From the NCBI RefSeq assembly GCF_900116545.1, contig NZ_FPCK01000004.1, positions 372,001 through 436,000 on the forward strand: a stretch of DNA of 64,000 nt. Direction: 5' to 3'. The stretch comes from Devosia crocina. Lineage in GTDB: Bacteria; Pseudomonadota; Alphaproteobacteria; Rhizobiales; Devosiaceae. Positions 9,609-17,954 of this stretch are shown one piece after another; position 1 is the first letter of the stretch, and each line of letters opens with the position of its first letter. The notes under the pieces were generated by a model. It made no database searches, was not told the DNA's origin, and saw nothing but the letters and a program-made list of their open reading frames with translations. A program made the position numbers and the translations under genes.

Positions 9609-10513
9609 TTATGCGGCTATGGCCGGTTGATCCAGCGCGGCGTAGTAATTTGCCTCGGCTTCGGCCGGAGGGATATTGCCGATTGGCTCGAGCAGTCGCC
9701 GGTTGTTGAACCACTCGACCCACTCGAGTGTGGCGAACTCTACCGCTTCATAGCTGCGCCAGGGGCCGCGTCGATGAATGACCTCCGCCTTGTAAAGGCC
9801 GTTGATGGTTTCAGCCAAGGCATTGTCATAGGAGTCGCCAACGCTGCCCACTGAGGGCTCGATACCGGCCTCGGCCAGTCGCTCGGTGTACTTGATGGAG
9901 ACGTATTGGCTGCCCCTATCGCTGTGGTGGACCAAGCCGCCTCCATGCAGTGGCCGCCGATGATGCAGGGCCTGCTCCAGGGCATCCAGAACGAACCCGG
10001 CATGGGCGGTCCTCGACGCACGCCATCCGACGATGCGGCGAGCATAGGCATCGATGACGAAGGCCACGTAGACGAAGCCGGCCCATGTGGCGACATAGGT
10101 GAAATCCGAAAGCCAGAGCCGATCGGGTGCCGGGGCATGGAACTGGCGGTTACCTGGTCGAGCGGGCAAGGAGCAGCCTTGTCGCTGATCGTTGTGCGAA
10201 CCGGCTTTCCTCGAATGACACCCTGCAGGCCGAGCTCCCGCATCAGCCTTTGCACCGTGCATCGAGCAACATCGAACCCTTCCCGCTGCATCTGCCGCCA
10301 AACTTTCCTGACGCCATAGACCGAGAAGTTCTCGGCAAAGACCCGCATCACCTCAGGCTTTAGCGCTCCATCGCGTTGGGCACGGGCCGACAGCCGCGAG
10401 GGATCCTCTTGCTGGGCAACATGCTCATGATATGTGGATGGGGCGACTGGCAGGACTCTGCAGATCGGCTCGACCCCGTAATGCCCACGATGTTCGTCGA
10501 TAAAGGCGATCAT
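9609..10513 (-). pseudogene. IS3-family transposase OrfB, frameshifted
   Basis: The DDE integrase subunit of the insertion sequence. It starts at ATG 10513, overlapping the orfA stop as ATGA, and reads [20 protein letters not shown] to AAPCPLDQV. The homology then jumps frame and continues NRQFHAPAPDRLWLSDFTYVAT to the end at 9609. A single missing base next to about 10151 on the plus strand explains the break. The second frame holds the catalytic triad: Asp in LWLSDFTYV, Asp in HHSDRGSQY, Glu in NALAETINGL. The N-terminal half and the catalytic half are therefore separated and no full-length product is made. Confidence 0.88.
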
Positions 10514-10836
10514 CGCTTCAGTGGGCGGTCGAGCTCCGCCTGGGGGAAATATGCGGAGGCTTTGCGCAGGATCTCGTTGGCCTGCCGCAGCTCCCGGTTC
10601 TCTCGCTCCAAAGCCTTGAGCTTCTCAGCCACATCGCTGGGCACGCCAGCACGCCGCCCGCCATCGACTTCGGCCTTCTTCACCCAGTCGTTTAGGGTGT
10701 GGGCCGAACAGCCGATCTTCTGGGAAACCGAAACCACGGCAGCCCAGCGCGACGGATAATCCCCGCCATGCTCCAGCACCATCCGCACCGCTCGGGTCCG
10801 CACCTCAGGGGAAAACTTGTTCGTTGTCTTGCTCAT
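10510..10836 (-). CDS. IS3-family transposase OrfA
   Basis: A 108-residue helix-turn-helix protein ([18 protein letters not shown], then [19 protein letters not shown]) with a C-terminal coiled coil ([20 protein letters not shown]) that in this family mediates dimerisation. It recognises the terminal repeats. It appears intact, but its partner OrfB is broken. Confidence 0.88.
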   Translation of the reverse strand: MSKTTNKFSPEVRTRAVRMVLEHGGDYPSRWAAVVSVSQKIGCSAHTLNDWVKKAEVDGGRRAGVPSDVAEKLKALERENRELRQANEILRKASAYFPQAELDRPLKR

Positions 10837-11075
10837 CAGGCTCTATCCTACTTGGGAGTTAAAGCCTCCGACAGTCCCGGTGCGGTTCAGACACGCCAAC
10901 GCTAAAGCTCTCTAGAAAGCAGGATTTCGCTGGTTTTACGTCTGTTTCGAGGGCAGCTTTCACCGGGACTGTGTCCCGTAATGGGGGTCGGGAGCTGCCG
11001 ATCCGCAAGGCGCCCTTTTCGGACGCTCATGTCAATTGATCGTCTTCTCAATAGCGGTCATTCAAAAGCCTTGCT

Positions 11076-12332
11076 CTACGGTTTGTTGCCGACCGAGATG
11101 TTCAGGTGCGGCATCACGAGATTGATGAAGCTCTGCAGGTCCTGCGGCATCACAGGTGCCATGACGTTAAATCCGTCGGCGGCGCCGACCTCACACCATT
11201 CCTGCATCCTGGCCGCGATCGCAGGTCCTGTACCAACGGCAAGAAGATGGCCGCGGCCGCTGGCGAGGCGTGAAAGGAGCTGGCGCAAGGTCAACTGCTC
11301 ACGCCGGGCAATGCCGACAAGCACGGCAACGCGACTTTGGCTGGACTGGTTGGGAGCGCCCGATCCCACATGTGCGGGTAAAGGCGCGTCCAAATCAGCG
11401 CTGGAAAGGTCGGTTCCGAGGAACTCGGAGAGCTTGGCCAGCACATGTTCGATGATCATGAATCTGTTCATCTGCGCTAGACGCGCTTCCGCCGCCTCGT
11501 GCGTTGCGGCGGCGATGGGCACGATGCCAGGGAAGACACGGAGGCTCTCCGGAGACCGGCCCAGGCGCACGGCACGGGCCTTCATGTCCGCATAGAACTC
11601 CTGCGCTTCAGGCAGGCTCGACTGCACGATGAATACCAGATCGGCATAGCGGGCCGCAAAATCCCTACCGGCTTCCGATGATCCGGCCTGCGCCAGCAAC
11701 GGTCTACCTTGGGGAGAGCGCGGGACGTTGAGCGGCCCGCGCGTGCGTATAAAGGGGCCGTCATGGTTGACCGTCCTGACCTTCGCTGGATCTAAATAGC
11801 GCCCGGCTTGCTTGTCTACAATCCGGGCGTCTTCATCCCAGGAATTCCAGAGCGCCAGGGTCGCCTCGACCACGTCGACCGCCCGGGCATAACGCTGGTC
11901 ATGTTCGGGCATCACATCGAGCCCGAAGTTCTGCGCCTCAAGTGCATTGGAGGAGGTGACGATGTTCCAGCCCGCCCTACCCCTGCTGATATGGTCGAGC
12001 GAGGCGAAGCGCCGTGCCAGATGATAGGGGTGATCGAAGCTGGTGGAGGCGGTGCCGATAAGACCAATTCGCTTCGTCACGGCAGCCAATGCAGACAGGA
12101 TGACGATTGGATCCAATGCGTCGGACAAGTGCAGATCGGCGCTTTGCTGTAACGCCAGCACGTCACCCAGGAATAGGGCATCAAATCCGCCGGCTTCTGC
12201 CCGCCGGGCAATGTCGATCCAGTATTCGAGGTTGGTTGACGACAGCGGATCGCTCTCGGGCATGCGCCAGCCAGCCTCATGGCTGCCCAGCCCAAAGATG
12301 ACGGCGTTCAGCCCCATGCGGCGGGTGGTCAT
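11076..12332 (-). CDS. LLM-class flavin-dependent monooxygenase (NtaA/SnaA/DszA type) in the TPP-riboswitch operon
   Basis: A 418-residue luciferase-like TIM-barrel oxidoreductase, expected to use FMNH2 and oxygen. Seen: GGFDALFLGDVLALQ, GLIGTASTSFDHPYHLARRFASLDHISRGRAGWNIVTS, RGPLNVPRSPQGRPLLAQAGSSEAGRDFAARYAD. It is the last gene of the riboswitch operon; its ATG overlaps the binding-protein stop as ATGA. Its substrate is unknown; the location suggests oxidative processing of an imported thiamine-related compound. Oddity: the C terminus stops at PHLNISVGNKP, whereas relatives continue about 20 residues (the usual REYEG-type end), and the break falls beside repeat debris at 11000-11080, so the 3' end may have been clipped by a rearrangement. 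Confidence 0.85.
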   Translation of the reverse strand: MTTRRMGLNAVIFGLGSHEAGWRMPESDPLSSTNLEYWIDIARRAEAGGFDALFLGDVLALQQSADLHLSDALDPIVILSALAAVTKRIGLIGTASTSFDHPYHLARRFASLDHISRGRAGWNIVTSSNALEAQNFGLDVMPEHDQRYARAVDVVEATLALWNSWDEDARIVDKQAGRYLDPAKVRTVNHDGPFIRTRGPLNVPRSPQGRPLLAQAGSSEAGRDFAARYADLVFIVQSSLPEAQEFYADMKARAVRLGRSPESLRVFPGIVPIAAATHEAAEARLAQMNRFMIIEHVLAKLSEFLGTDLSSADLDAPLPAHVGSGAPNQSSQSRVAVLVGIARREQLTLRQLLSRLASGRGHLLAVGTGPAIAARMQEWCEVGAADGFNVMAPVMPQDLQSFINLVMPHLNISVGNKP

Positions 12333-13336
12333 GGCTCCATGCCGAGGAGATCATTGGTGTAGTAGGTGGAAAAGTCCGGCTTTTCGCCTACTGTGGCACC
12401 ACTGCCATCCTTGAGTAGACCAGCCTCGAACAAAAAGCCGCCCATCGCCTCCATCTTGCCGGGATCAATAGTGCCGATTGTGCCGTCTTCGGCCCGAAGA
12501 TAGTGCCCATCAATCATCGCCTGGAGCGAGGCACGGACGAACTCGCGGTCGAGCAGAGTGTCCGCATTGGCCGCAACCAGAATGTCGGCGGCTTCCTCCG
12601 GGTATTCCACGGCATAGGCATAGCCACGCCGGCTGGTGGAGATGAAGGCTCGAGCGGTGTCGGGATGTTCGGCAAGGTAAGCGCCGGTGGTTCCGAGAAA
12701 GTTGGTATGCTGGTCGGGCACGCCATAATTGGCATAGCGGAAGGCGCGTTGCGCCGGGCCGTCGCGCTCGGCCTTGACGCCTTCCCAGGTGTAGACTTCG
12801 AGCGTAAAATCGACGGCGCCATTGGCCAGCGCTTCATAGGCGGAGGTGCCCAAGGTCACGGTTTCGAACGCGCCCTCCCCGCCATCATGCCTGATAATGG
12901 TGCCGATCATCGCCGTTTCCCAGCCGCTGCCGAACCCGGCATAAATCTTTCCGTCAAGGTCGCGAGGGGTCTGGATGTCGTCACGATCGGCTCTAAACAC
13001 CAGCCGCCCGGTTTCGGTCTGAACTAGTGCATAGGTCGCGACAAGATCAGCGCCGGCAGTCCGCTGAGTGAAGAGGCCGATGGAGCCGAGCACGCCGAAG
13101 TCGGCAATGTTGTTGGCGACCAAGACGGCGGCCGATGTGTCGCTGTAGGGCAGGATTTCTACGTCGAGGCCGGCCTCTTCGTAGAACCCCTTAGCCTCGG
13201 CGACAAAGAGGCCGATATGATTGGTGTTCGGCGTCCAGTCGAGCGCCACACTCACCGGCATGGATTGCGCCGCCGCCGGGGTGGCGATCAGGGCGGCGCA
13301 TAGGGTCAGAACGGCACGAAGGTGCGGCATGGTCAT
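12329..13336 (-). CDS. thiY: ABC transporter substrate-binding protein, NMT1/THI5 (ThiY-like)
   Basis: A 335-residue periplasmic binding protein with signal peptide (1-23, ending PAAAQS). The mature start VSVALDWTPNTNHIGLFVAEAKGFYEEAGL is characteristic of NMT1/THI5 proteins that bind pyrimidine precursors of thiamine, such as formyl-aminopyrimidine or HMP. Other family features are TSAAVLVANNIADFGVLG and TLEVYTWEGV. It overlaps the ATPase and monooxygenase genes by 4 bp each (ATGA). The TPP riboswitch at the head of the operon and the ykoF gene make a thiamine-precursor ligand very likely; the exact ligand is not decided by sequence. Confidence 0.9.
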   Translation of the reverse strand: MTMPHLRAVLTLCAALIATPAAAQSMPVSVALDWTPNTNHIGLFVAEAKGFYEEAGLDVEILPYSDTSAAVLVANNIADFGVLGSIGLFTQRTAGADLVATYALVQTETGRLVFRADRDDIQTPRDLDGKIYAGFGSGWETAMIGTIIRHDGGEGAFETVTLGTSAYEALANGAVDFTLEVYTWEGVKAERDGPAQRAFRYANYGVPDQHTNFLGTTGAYLAEHPDTARAFISTSRRGYAYAVEYPEEAADILVAANADTLLDREFVRASLQAMIDGHYLRAEDGTIGTIDPGKMEAMGGFLFEAGLLKDGSGATVGEKPDFSTYYTNDLLGMEP

Positions 13337-14082
13337 TCCTCGAGAGTGAGAAGGGTTTGCAGGATATCCGCTTCAATAGCAGGGAGCGTCGCGTCCCCGG
13401 CGGGAGGCCGCGGATGTGGGAGCGGAATATCGTAGTGCCGCAGAATGCTGGCAGGGCGCGGCGAAAGCACATAGATGCGGTCGGACAGCAGCACTGCCTC
13501 GCGCACGTCGTGGGTGATCAGCAGCACCGTCCAATCGTGGCGCGTCCACATGCCGGAAAGCCAGCGCTGCATCTTTGCCCGCGTCAGGGCGTCGAGGGCG
13601 CCGAAAGGCTCATCGAGCAGCAGCATGGACCTTTGCTGGACCACGGTACGCAACAAGGCGACACGCTGCCGCATGCCGCCCGAAAGCTGGGACGGGTAGT
13701 GTCGTTCAAAGCCCGCCAGCCCGAACTCGGCAAACAAAGGCTGCACCTTTTCACGCGCGGCCGCGCGGCTCATGCCCTGTACTTCGAGGCCGAGGGTGGC
13801 GTTGTCGATGATGCGGCGCCAGGGCATCAGCGCATCGCGCTGCGGCATGAAAGCGAAGCGGTGGCTGTCACTTTCAAGCGGCGCACCGTCGCACAGGATA
13901 CTGCCGCCATCATACCTGAGCGCGCCGGTCAGCAGTTGCAGTATGGTGGACTTCCCGGCGCCGGACGGGCCCAGGATGGAGACAAATTCACCCGGCTGAA
14001 CGGAAAGGCTAACATCGGCCAGCACCTCAAGATCGTCGAAGCGCTTGGAAACCGATCGGAGTTCAAGCCGCGCCTTGCTCAC
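13333..14082 (-). CDS. thiZ: ABC transporter ATP-binding protein (ThiZ-like)
   Basis: A 249-residue cytoplasmic ATPase of the SsuB/TauB/ThiZ type. Seen: Walker A GPSGAGKS, Q-loop FMPQRDALMPWR, signature LSGGMRQR, Walker B MLLLDEPFGALD, and the switch His in LLITHDV. The chosen start is GTG 14082, which overlaps the permease stop as GTGA; an upstream in-frame ATG at 14109 lies well inside the permease gene. It powers import with the adjacent permease and binding protein. Confidence 0.92.
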   Translation of the reverse strand: MSKARLELRSVSKRFDDLEVLADVSLSVQPGEFVSILGPSGAGKSTILQLLTGALRYDGGSILCDGAPLESDSHRFAFMPQRDALMPWRRIIDNATLGLEVQGMSRAAAREKVQPLFAEFGLAGFERHYPSQLSGGMRQRVALLRTVVQQRSMLLLDEPFGALDALTRAKMQRWLSGMWTRHDWTVLLITHDVREAVLLSDRIYVLSPRPASILRHYDIPLPHPRPPAGDATLPAIEADILQTLLTLEE

Positions 14083-14879
14083 GGCTTGAACTCCGCGATG
14101 CGCGCCCAAGGCATGGCAAGGCGTTGCAGCAGGACTGTTGCGCCGAAAAGGCAGAGGGTGAGCGTTGCGCTGACGAACACGGCAGCCAGAACCAGGTCGG
14201 GCCGAAAATTGTTCTTGGCATTGAGAATGTAGATGCCCAGGCCCCGCACGGCGCCGGCATATTCTGCGAAGATCGCTCCGACCACGGCATAGGTGATGGA
14301 AATCCTGAGCCCGGCGAAAAAATAAGGCAGAGCCGAGGGCAGCCGTGCCGCCACGAAGATGCGCCGGCGAGACGCGCCCATGGAGGCAAGCAGCGCCTCG
14401 ATGTCGCGGTCAGTCGACTCAAAACCTTGCACCAAGGCGACCAGCATCGGGAAGAACGTTACCAACGCGACCAGCACGATCTTGGGCGTAAGGCCAAAAC
14501 CGAACCAGAGCACGACCAGCGGCGCGATCGCCACAAGTGGCAGCGTCTGAGTGATGATGAAGACGGGAAACAGCGCCCGGCGCAGCGGACGAAAGAAGTC
14601 TAGCAGCAGCGAAAACAAGAACGCCGCGCAAAGCGAACAGGAAAAGCCGAACAGCGTTGCCTGGAGCGTCGCCAGCGTGTGGCTGGCCAGAGCCTCGCGC
14701 TGTTCGAACCCCTGGATGAGCACACGAGATGGCGCCGACAGAGCCGTGGGCGAGATGCCTGAGAACTGGACGTAGGCTTCCCAGGCGAGAATGAGTGCCG
14801 AGATCGACGTCACCGCCGGCCAGGCATCACTGAAAACACGGGACGTGCCCGAGGAAATCGATCGCATCGACATGACCAC
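14079..14879 (-). CDS. thiX: ABC transporter permease (ThiX-like)
   Basis: A 266-residue inner-membrane permease with about six helices and the BPD_transp_1 coupling loop ESTDRDIEALLASMGASRRRIFVAARLPSALP compressed around the EAA-type motif. The start may be GTG 14879 or ATG 14873; a GAAGGCGGA site lies upstream of both. It follows ykoF by 9 bp and overlaps the ATPase by 4 bp, so the operon is translationally coupled. Confidence 0.9.
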   Translation of the reverse strand: MVMSMRSISSGTSRVFSDAWPAVTSISALILAWEAYVQFSGISPTALSAPSRVLIQGFEQREALASHTLATLQATLFGFSCSLCAAFLFSLLLDFFRPLRRALFPVFIITQTLPLVAIAPLVVLWFGFGLTPKIVLVALVTFFPMLVALVQGFESTDRDIEALLASMGASRRRIFVAARLPSALPYFFAGLRISITYAVVGAIFAEYAGAVRGLGIYILNAKNNFRPDLVLAAVFVSATLTLCLFGATVLLQRLAMPWARIAEFKP

Positions 14880-14888
14880 GTTCCGCCT

Positions 14889-15497
14889 TCAGCCTGGGCT
14901 GGGGCTATTGGCCGATACAGTCAGGTCGATGGTGACATGCCCCCCGGGCGGTCCGAAACGGCAGAATGCCTGTTCCAGCGTGGCAAACAGTGCGCCGGTG
15001 TCGCCGCGGAGCTTGGTGGCGAAGTGCTTGGACTTCTCAAAGATGCCTGAGGATTTGAGAAAATCGATGCAGCCGTAGATCTCGTCCATGTGCCGGTCCT
15101 CGCCCATGACGTAAAGCGAAAGCTGCGCCACCGAGAACACATCCAGTTTCGGCGCGTCTTCGACTGCGGCCAAGGCAAGAGCCTGCCGTTCAGCCAAAGG
15201 CGGCATCGTTCCGGCGAAGTGCGTGGACTGGCAGATCGCATCGTCCGGTTCGCCCGGACAGCCGCGCGAGATTGCGGCGGAAAGAACGCAATGAACGCCG
15301 GTTCGGGCCGCGGACGTGAATAGATCGCGCAAGGCCGGAAACAGCACTTCGGGTGGCCCGACCAGCAGCGTGGAAATGTCGTCGGTCTCTATGCGCAACC
15401 TATCGCGATAGGGATCAAGCGCGCCAAGGGCACTCATGATGACGCCGACGAAATCGCCGGTCATGGGATAAAGGGAAATCTGCGCGCCAGAAAACAT
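14889..15497 (-). CDS. ykoF: YkoF-family thiamine/HMP-binding protein
   Basis: A 202-residue protein made of two ACT-like halves: MFSGAQISLYPMTGDFVGVIMSAL (first) and VFSVAQLSLYVMGEDRHMDEIYGCIDFLKSSG (second), with the paired AQxSLYxM motif of YkoF. B. subtilis YkoF binds thiamine and HMP in each half. First gene after the TPP riboswitch. A cytoplasmic carrier or processing role for the imported precursor is inferred from the neighbours. Confidence 0.88.
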   Translation of the reverse strand: MFSGAQISLYPMTGDFVGVIMSALGALDPYRDRLRIETDDISTLLVGPPEVLFPALRDLFTSAARTGVHCVLSAAISRGCPGEPDDAICQSTHFAGTMPPLAERQALALAAVEDAPKLDVFSVAQLSLYVMGEDRHMDEIYGCIDFLKSSGIFEKSKHFATKLRGDTGALFATLEQAFCRFGPPGGHVTIDLTVSANSPSPG

Positions 15498-15502
15498 GAA
15501 CC

Positions 15503-15592
15503 GCCTCGCTCCGCTGGTATTACCCAGATCAGCTTTAGGGTCCGAAGGCTTGCAGCCCCCATCTCAGCCCCGGCAATACGGAGCACCCCTGT
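15503..15592 (-). promoter_or_regulatory. TPP riboswitch (THI element)
   Basis: Read on the minus strand this stretch contains the conserved blocks in order: GGGGTGC, CTGAGATGGG, ACCC, then CTGATCTGGGTAATACCAGC. These are the signature strands of the thiamine-pyrophosphate aptamer. It ends 5-10 bp before the ykoF start codon, so control of translation initiation by hiding the ribosome-binding site is likely. It should switch off the five-gene operon when TPP is plentiful. Confidence 0.95.
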
Positions 15593-15741
15593 GGATGGCG
15601 CAAACCATAGAGGATTATCGAAACAGCGCAAGGGGGTGCGAGATCTATGGCGATGCTATAGTCTGCATGGCGCCCCATTGCAGACGTTCGACCATTGTCA
15701 ACATAGTCCTAAAAGCCGACGCTCGCAGTGCGCGAAAGTAA

Positions 15742-15789
15742 TGCAAGCCTGCTTGCATTAGAAAAGGGGTTTGCAAGATCACGTGCATG
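15742..15789 (+). promoter_or_regulatory. Two RpiR-type operator sites upstream of the regulator gene
   Basis: Two copies of TGCAAG-N6-TGCAT(T/G) at 15742-15759 and 15772-15789, start-to-start distance 30 bp. The first lies in a perfect 10-bp inverted repeat with a 2-bp centre (15739-15760). The same motif, also as a 30-bp-spaced pair, occurs before the transporter gene at 16692-16739. Autoregulation by the RpiR protein is inferred. Confidence 0.75.
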
Positions 15790-15817
15790 ATGTAAGTTGG
15801 GGACATTGGAGGAGCCG

Positions 15818-16654
15818 ATGTCCGTTTTAGAGCGCGTTAAGGAAGCGGCGGAAACGCTGACGCCGGCCGAGCAGCTGCTGATCAAGCAGGTGATCACCAA
15901 CCCGCGCGACATCGCCCTGGGTACCGCGAGCGGGCTTGCTCAACGCATCGGAGTGCATGAAGCCACCGCCTCGCGCCTCGCCAAGAAGCTCGGCTACCCC
16001 AACTATGCTGGATTCCGTGCAGCGATCCAGGAAGAATTCATCGTCCGCACCGATCCAGCGACCCGCGTTCGCAACACGCTGCAACAGACAAGTGAAGCGG
16101 GCCTAGTCACCGACCTCGTCAGCCGCGAGATCGAGGCGCTGGCCGGCCTGCAGCGCTATGTCGACGACGCCACACTTCTCGCTGCCGCCCACGCCCTGCT
16201 CAAGGCGCGGCGCATCTACGTCTTCGCCCGCGGCAATGCGGAGGCGCTGGCGGTGCTGATCGATCGGCGCTTGCGTCGCATGGGCCGCGATACCGTGTTG
16301 TTGGCTGGCGAGGGCCGCGATCTGGCTGAGCAGGTGCTGGGAATGGACAGCGATGACGCCATAATCGCCTTTGCCTTCCGCCGCCAGCCGACCCATTATG
16401 GAGCGCTGCTTAATCATGCGCGCGCCAAGTCGGCGACATCCGTGGTGGTCTCGGGCAGCGTCGGTCCTTCTTTGGTACCGGCCGCCGACCACCTGCTGTT
16501 TGCGCCTCGTACGGGGTCGCAGGATGCGTTCCAGACGCTTACGGTTCCCATGGCCATTTGCAATGCGCTGGTGCTGGCCATGGCCAAGGAGGATCCCAGG
16601 GCCTCTTTCGAATATCTCGAGACCCTGGGCCAGCTCATCGACGCTTTCGACTGA
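15818..16654 (+). CDS. MurR/RpiR-family transcriptional regulator
   Basis: A 278-residue regulator: N-terminal helix-turn-helix of the HTH_6 type (about 1-75, ASGLAQRIGVHEATASRLAKKLGYPNYAGFRAAI) and a C-terminal SIS domain (about 115-270, YVFARGNAEALAVLIDRRLRRMG). SIS domains bind phosphosugars. The start ATG 15818 follows GGAGGAG. The operators before this gene and before the next suggest it controls both itself and the transporter. The effector is probably a phosphorylated compound, in keeping with the phosphatase gene at the end of the cluster; this is inference. Confidence 0.92.
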   Translation: MSVLERVKEAAETLTPAEQLLIKQVITNPRDIALGTASGLAQRIGVHEATASRLAKKLGYPNYAGFRAAIQEEFIVRTDPATRVRNTLQQTSEAGLVTDLVSREIEALAGLQRYVDDATLLAAAHALLKARRIYVFARGNAEALAVLIDRRLRRMGRDTVLLAGEGRDLAEQVLGMDSDDAIIAFAFRRQPTHYGALLNHARAKSATSVVVSGSVGPSLVPAADHLLFAPRTGSQDAFQTLTVPMAICNALVLAMAKEDPRASFEYLETLGQLIDAFD

Positions 16655-16691
16655 AGGGCGTGCAAGGGAGGAAACACGCACGTCCAATTTC

Positions 16692-16739
16692 TGCAAGTTC
16701 ACATGCATGTCACAGCCATCGTGCAAATGCGTGTGCATC
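16692..16739 (+). promoter_or_regulatory. Two RpiR-type operator sites upstream of the transporter operon
   Basis: TGCAAG-N6-TGCATG at 16692-16709 and TGCAAA-N6-TGCATC at 16722-16739, again 30 bp apart. They sit 40-87 bp before the binding-protein start codon, a position suited to blocking or activating its promoter. Confidence 0.75.
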
Positions 16740-16778
16740 CACAAGGCGCATGGAGGCGCCATCCCCAAGGAGGAATTG

Positions 16779-17903
16779 ATGGACAAGAAGACTTTGCTGC
16801 TTTCGACGGCCCTCGTGGCCCTTGCCTTCCCAGCCATTGCGCAGGACCAGGATCTCGATTCACTAACGGCCGAGGAACTGCTGCCGCTGGCCCAGGCCGA
16901 AGGCACAGTGACCGTTTACTCGTTCACAAGCCGCATTGCAGCCGTGGAAGCGGCGTTCGAAGCAGCCTATCCAGGCATCGACCTGATCGGCCATGACATG
17001 TCGTCGACCGAGCAGATCACTCGGCTCAAGGCAGAGGCCAGCGCGAATATCGCCAGCGCCGATGTGGTTTATATTTCCGACGCGCCGGTGGTTTTCAACG
17101 AACTTCTGGGGCCCGGCCTCGTCACCTCCTATGTGCCGCTGCGCGTAGCCGATCTGCTGGACGAGAACGAGAAGGAGCCGCTGCTGGCGCAGCGCCTCTC
17201 GACCAAGGTGCTGATGTATAACGAGGACGCCAATCCCGATGGTGCCCCGGTCAGCAATCTTTGGGAACTGACCACACCCGACTGGACCGGCCGCGTCATC
17301 ATGGTCGATCCGCTGCAGCGGGGCGACTATCTCGATCTCATGACCGAAATCGTGCTGCGCTCCGACGAAATGGCCAGTGCCTATGAAGCCCAGTTCGGGG
17401 AAGCGATTGACCTTGACGACGGCATCGAGAATGCCGGCCAGCAGTTCATCGTCGATCTCTTCGAAAACGACTTGATCCTCGTGTCCTCCACCGATGACGT
17501 AAACGCCGCCGTCGGCACGCTCGGCCAGGACAATCCGCCAGTCGGCTTCACCTCATACTCCGACCGCCGCGACAACGAAGACGAGGGCTGGGCTTTGCAG
17601 GTGGCCAATGACGTGACGCCGTCCAATGGCATCATCTTCCCCGCCGTTCTCGCCGTTTCCTCCTCCGCCACCCATCCGGCGGCCGCGCGACTCGTCATCG
17701 ATTTCCTGATGGGCGACGACAGCGAAACCGGCGGCGCCGGCTTTGCGCCTTTCTATGTCGCCGGCGATTATGCGACCCGCAGCGACATCGTCAGCCATCC
17801 CGATGCGGTGCCGCTGGACGAGTTCGTGGCCTGGGCGATCGACCCAGCCGCCACCGCCGAAATCCGCCAGGATGTCGGCGACCTCGTGCTCTCGCTGCAG
17901 TAA
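16779..17903 (+). CDS. ABC transporter substrate-binding protein (AfuA/FbpA-type fold)
   Basis: A 374-residue periplasmic binding protein with signal peptide (1-20, ending FPAIAQD). The mature part has the type-2 periplasmic fold of the iron(III)/phosphosugar/phosphonate family (GTVTVYSFTSRIAAVEAAFEAAYPGI, STEQITRLKAEASANIASADVVYISD, LWELTTPDWTGRVIMVDP). The start is ATG 16779 with AAGGAGGA upstream; a longer frame from 16371 overlaps the regulator and is spurious. Name databases tend to call this family an iron transporter; the RpiR regulator and linked phosphatase point instead to an organophosphate such as a sugar phosphate. The two views cannot be separated by sequence alone. Confidence 0.9.
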   Translation: MDKKTLLLSTALVALAFPAIAQDQDLDSLTAEELLPLAQAEGTVTVYSFTSRIAAVEAAFEAAYPGIDLIGHDMSSTEQITRLKAEASANIASADVVYISDAPVVFNELLGPGLVTSYVPLRVADLLDENEKEPLLAQRLSTKVLMYNEDANPDGAPVSNLWELTTPDWTGRVIMVDPLQRGDYLDLMTEIVLRSDEMASAYEAQFGEAIDLDDGIENAGQQFIVDLFENDLILVSSTDDVNAAVGTLGQDNPPVGFTSYSDRRDNEDEGWALQVANDVTPSNGIIFPAVLAVSSSATHPAAARLVIDFLMGDDSETGGAGFAPFYVAGDYATRSDIVSHPDAVPLDEFVAWAIDPAATAEIRQDVGDLVLSLQ

Positions 17904-17915
17904 TCTTGTCCCACG

Positions 17916-17938
17916 GCTCCCGGCCATGCGCCGGGAGC
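17916..17938 (+). other. Intercistronic hairpin between binding-protein and permease genes
   Basis: Perfect 8-bp stem GCTCCCGG/CCGGGAGC with a 7-base loop, just after the binding-protein stop and before the permease start, with no T tract. Such hairpins commonly protect the 3' end of the binding-protein message and lower expression of the membrane subunits. Confidence 0.6.
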
Positions 17939-17954
17939 TTCCAGGAATTTCCTC

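Larger units (their letters stand above)
9570..10889 (-). mobile_element. IS3-family insertion sequence, inactivated
   Basis: About 1.32 kb with two transposase frames on the minus strand. The ends are imperfect inverted repeats: 25 bp from 9570 match the reverse complement of 10865-10889 at 20 positions, both starting TGAACCGC and closing CGGAGG. A GAC trinucleotide flanks each side (9566-9568 and 10890-10892, with one extra C on the left), a possible 3-bp target duplication. OrfB carries an additional frameshift, so transposition in cis is unlikely. Confidence 0.85.

Noticed and set aside
10840..11060. A separate miniature transposon at 10871-10972
   Set aside because: Its left arm is part of the IS3-family terminal repeat and no target duplication flanks the 102-bp unit, so it is reported only as a weak observation.
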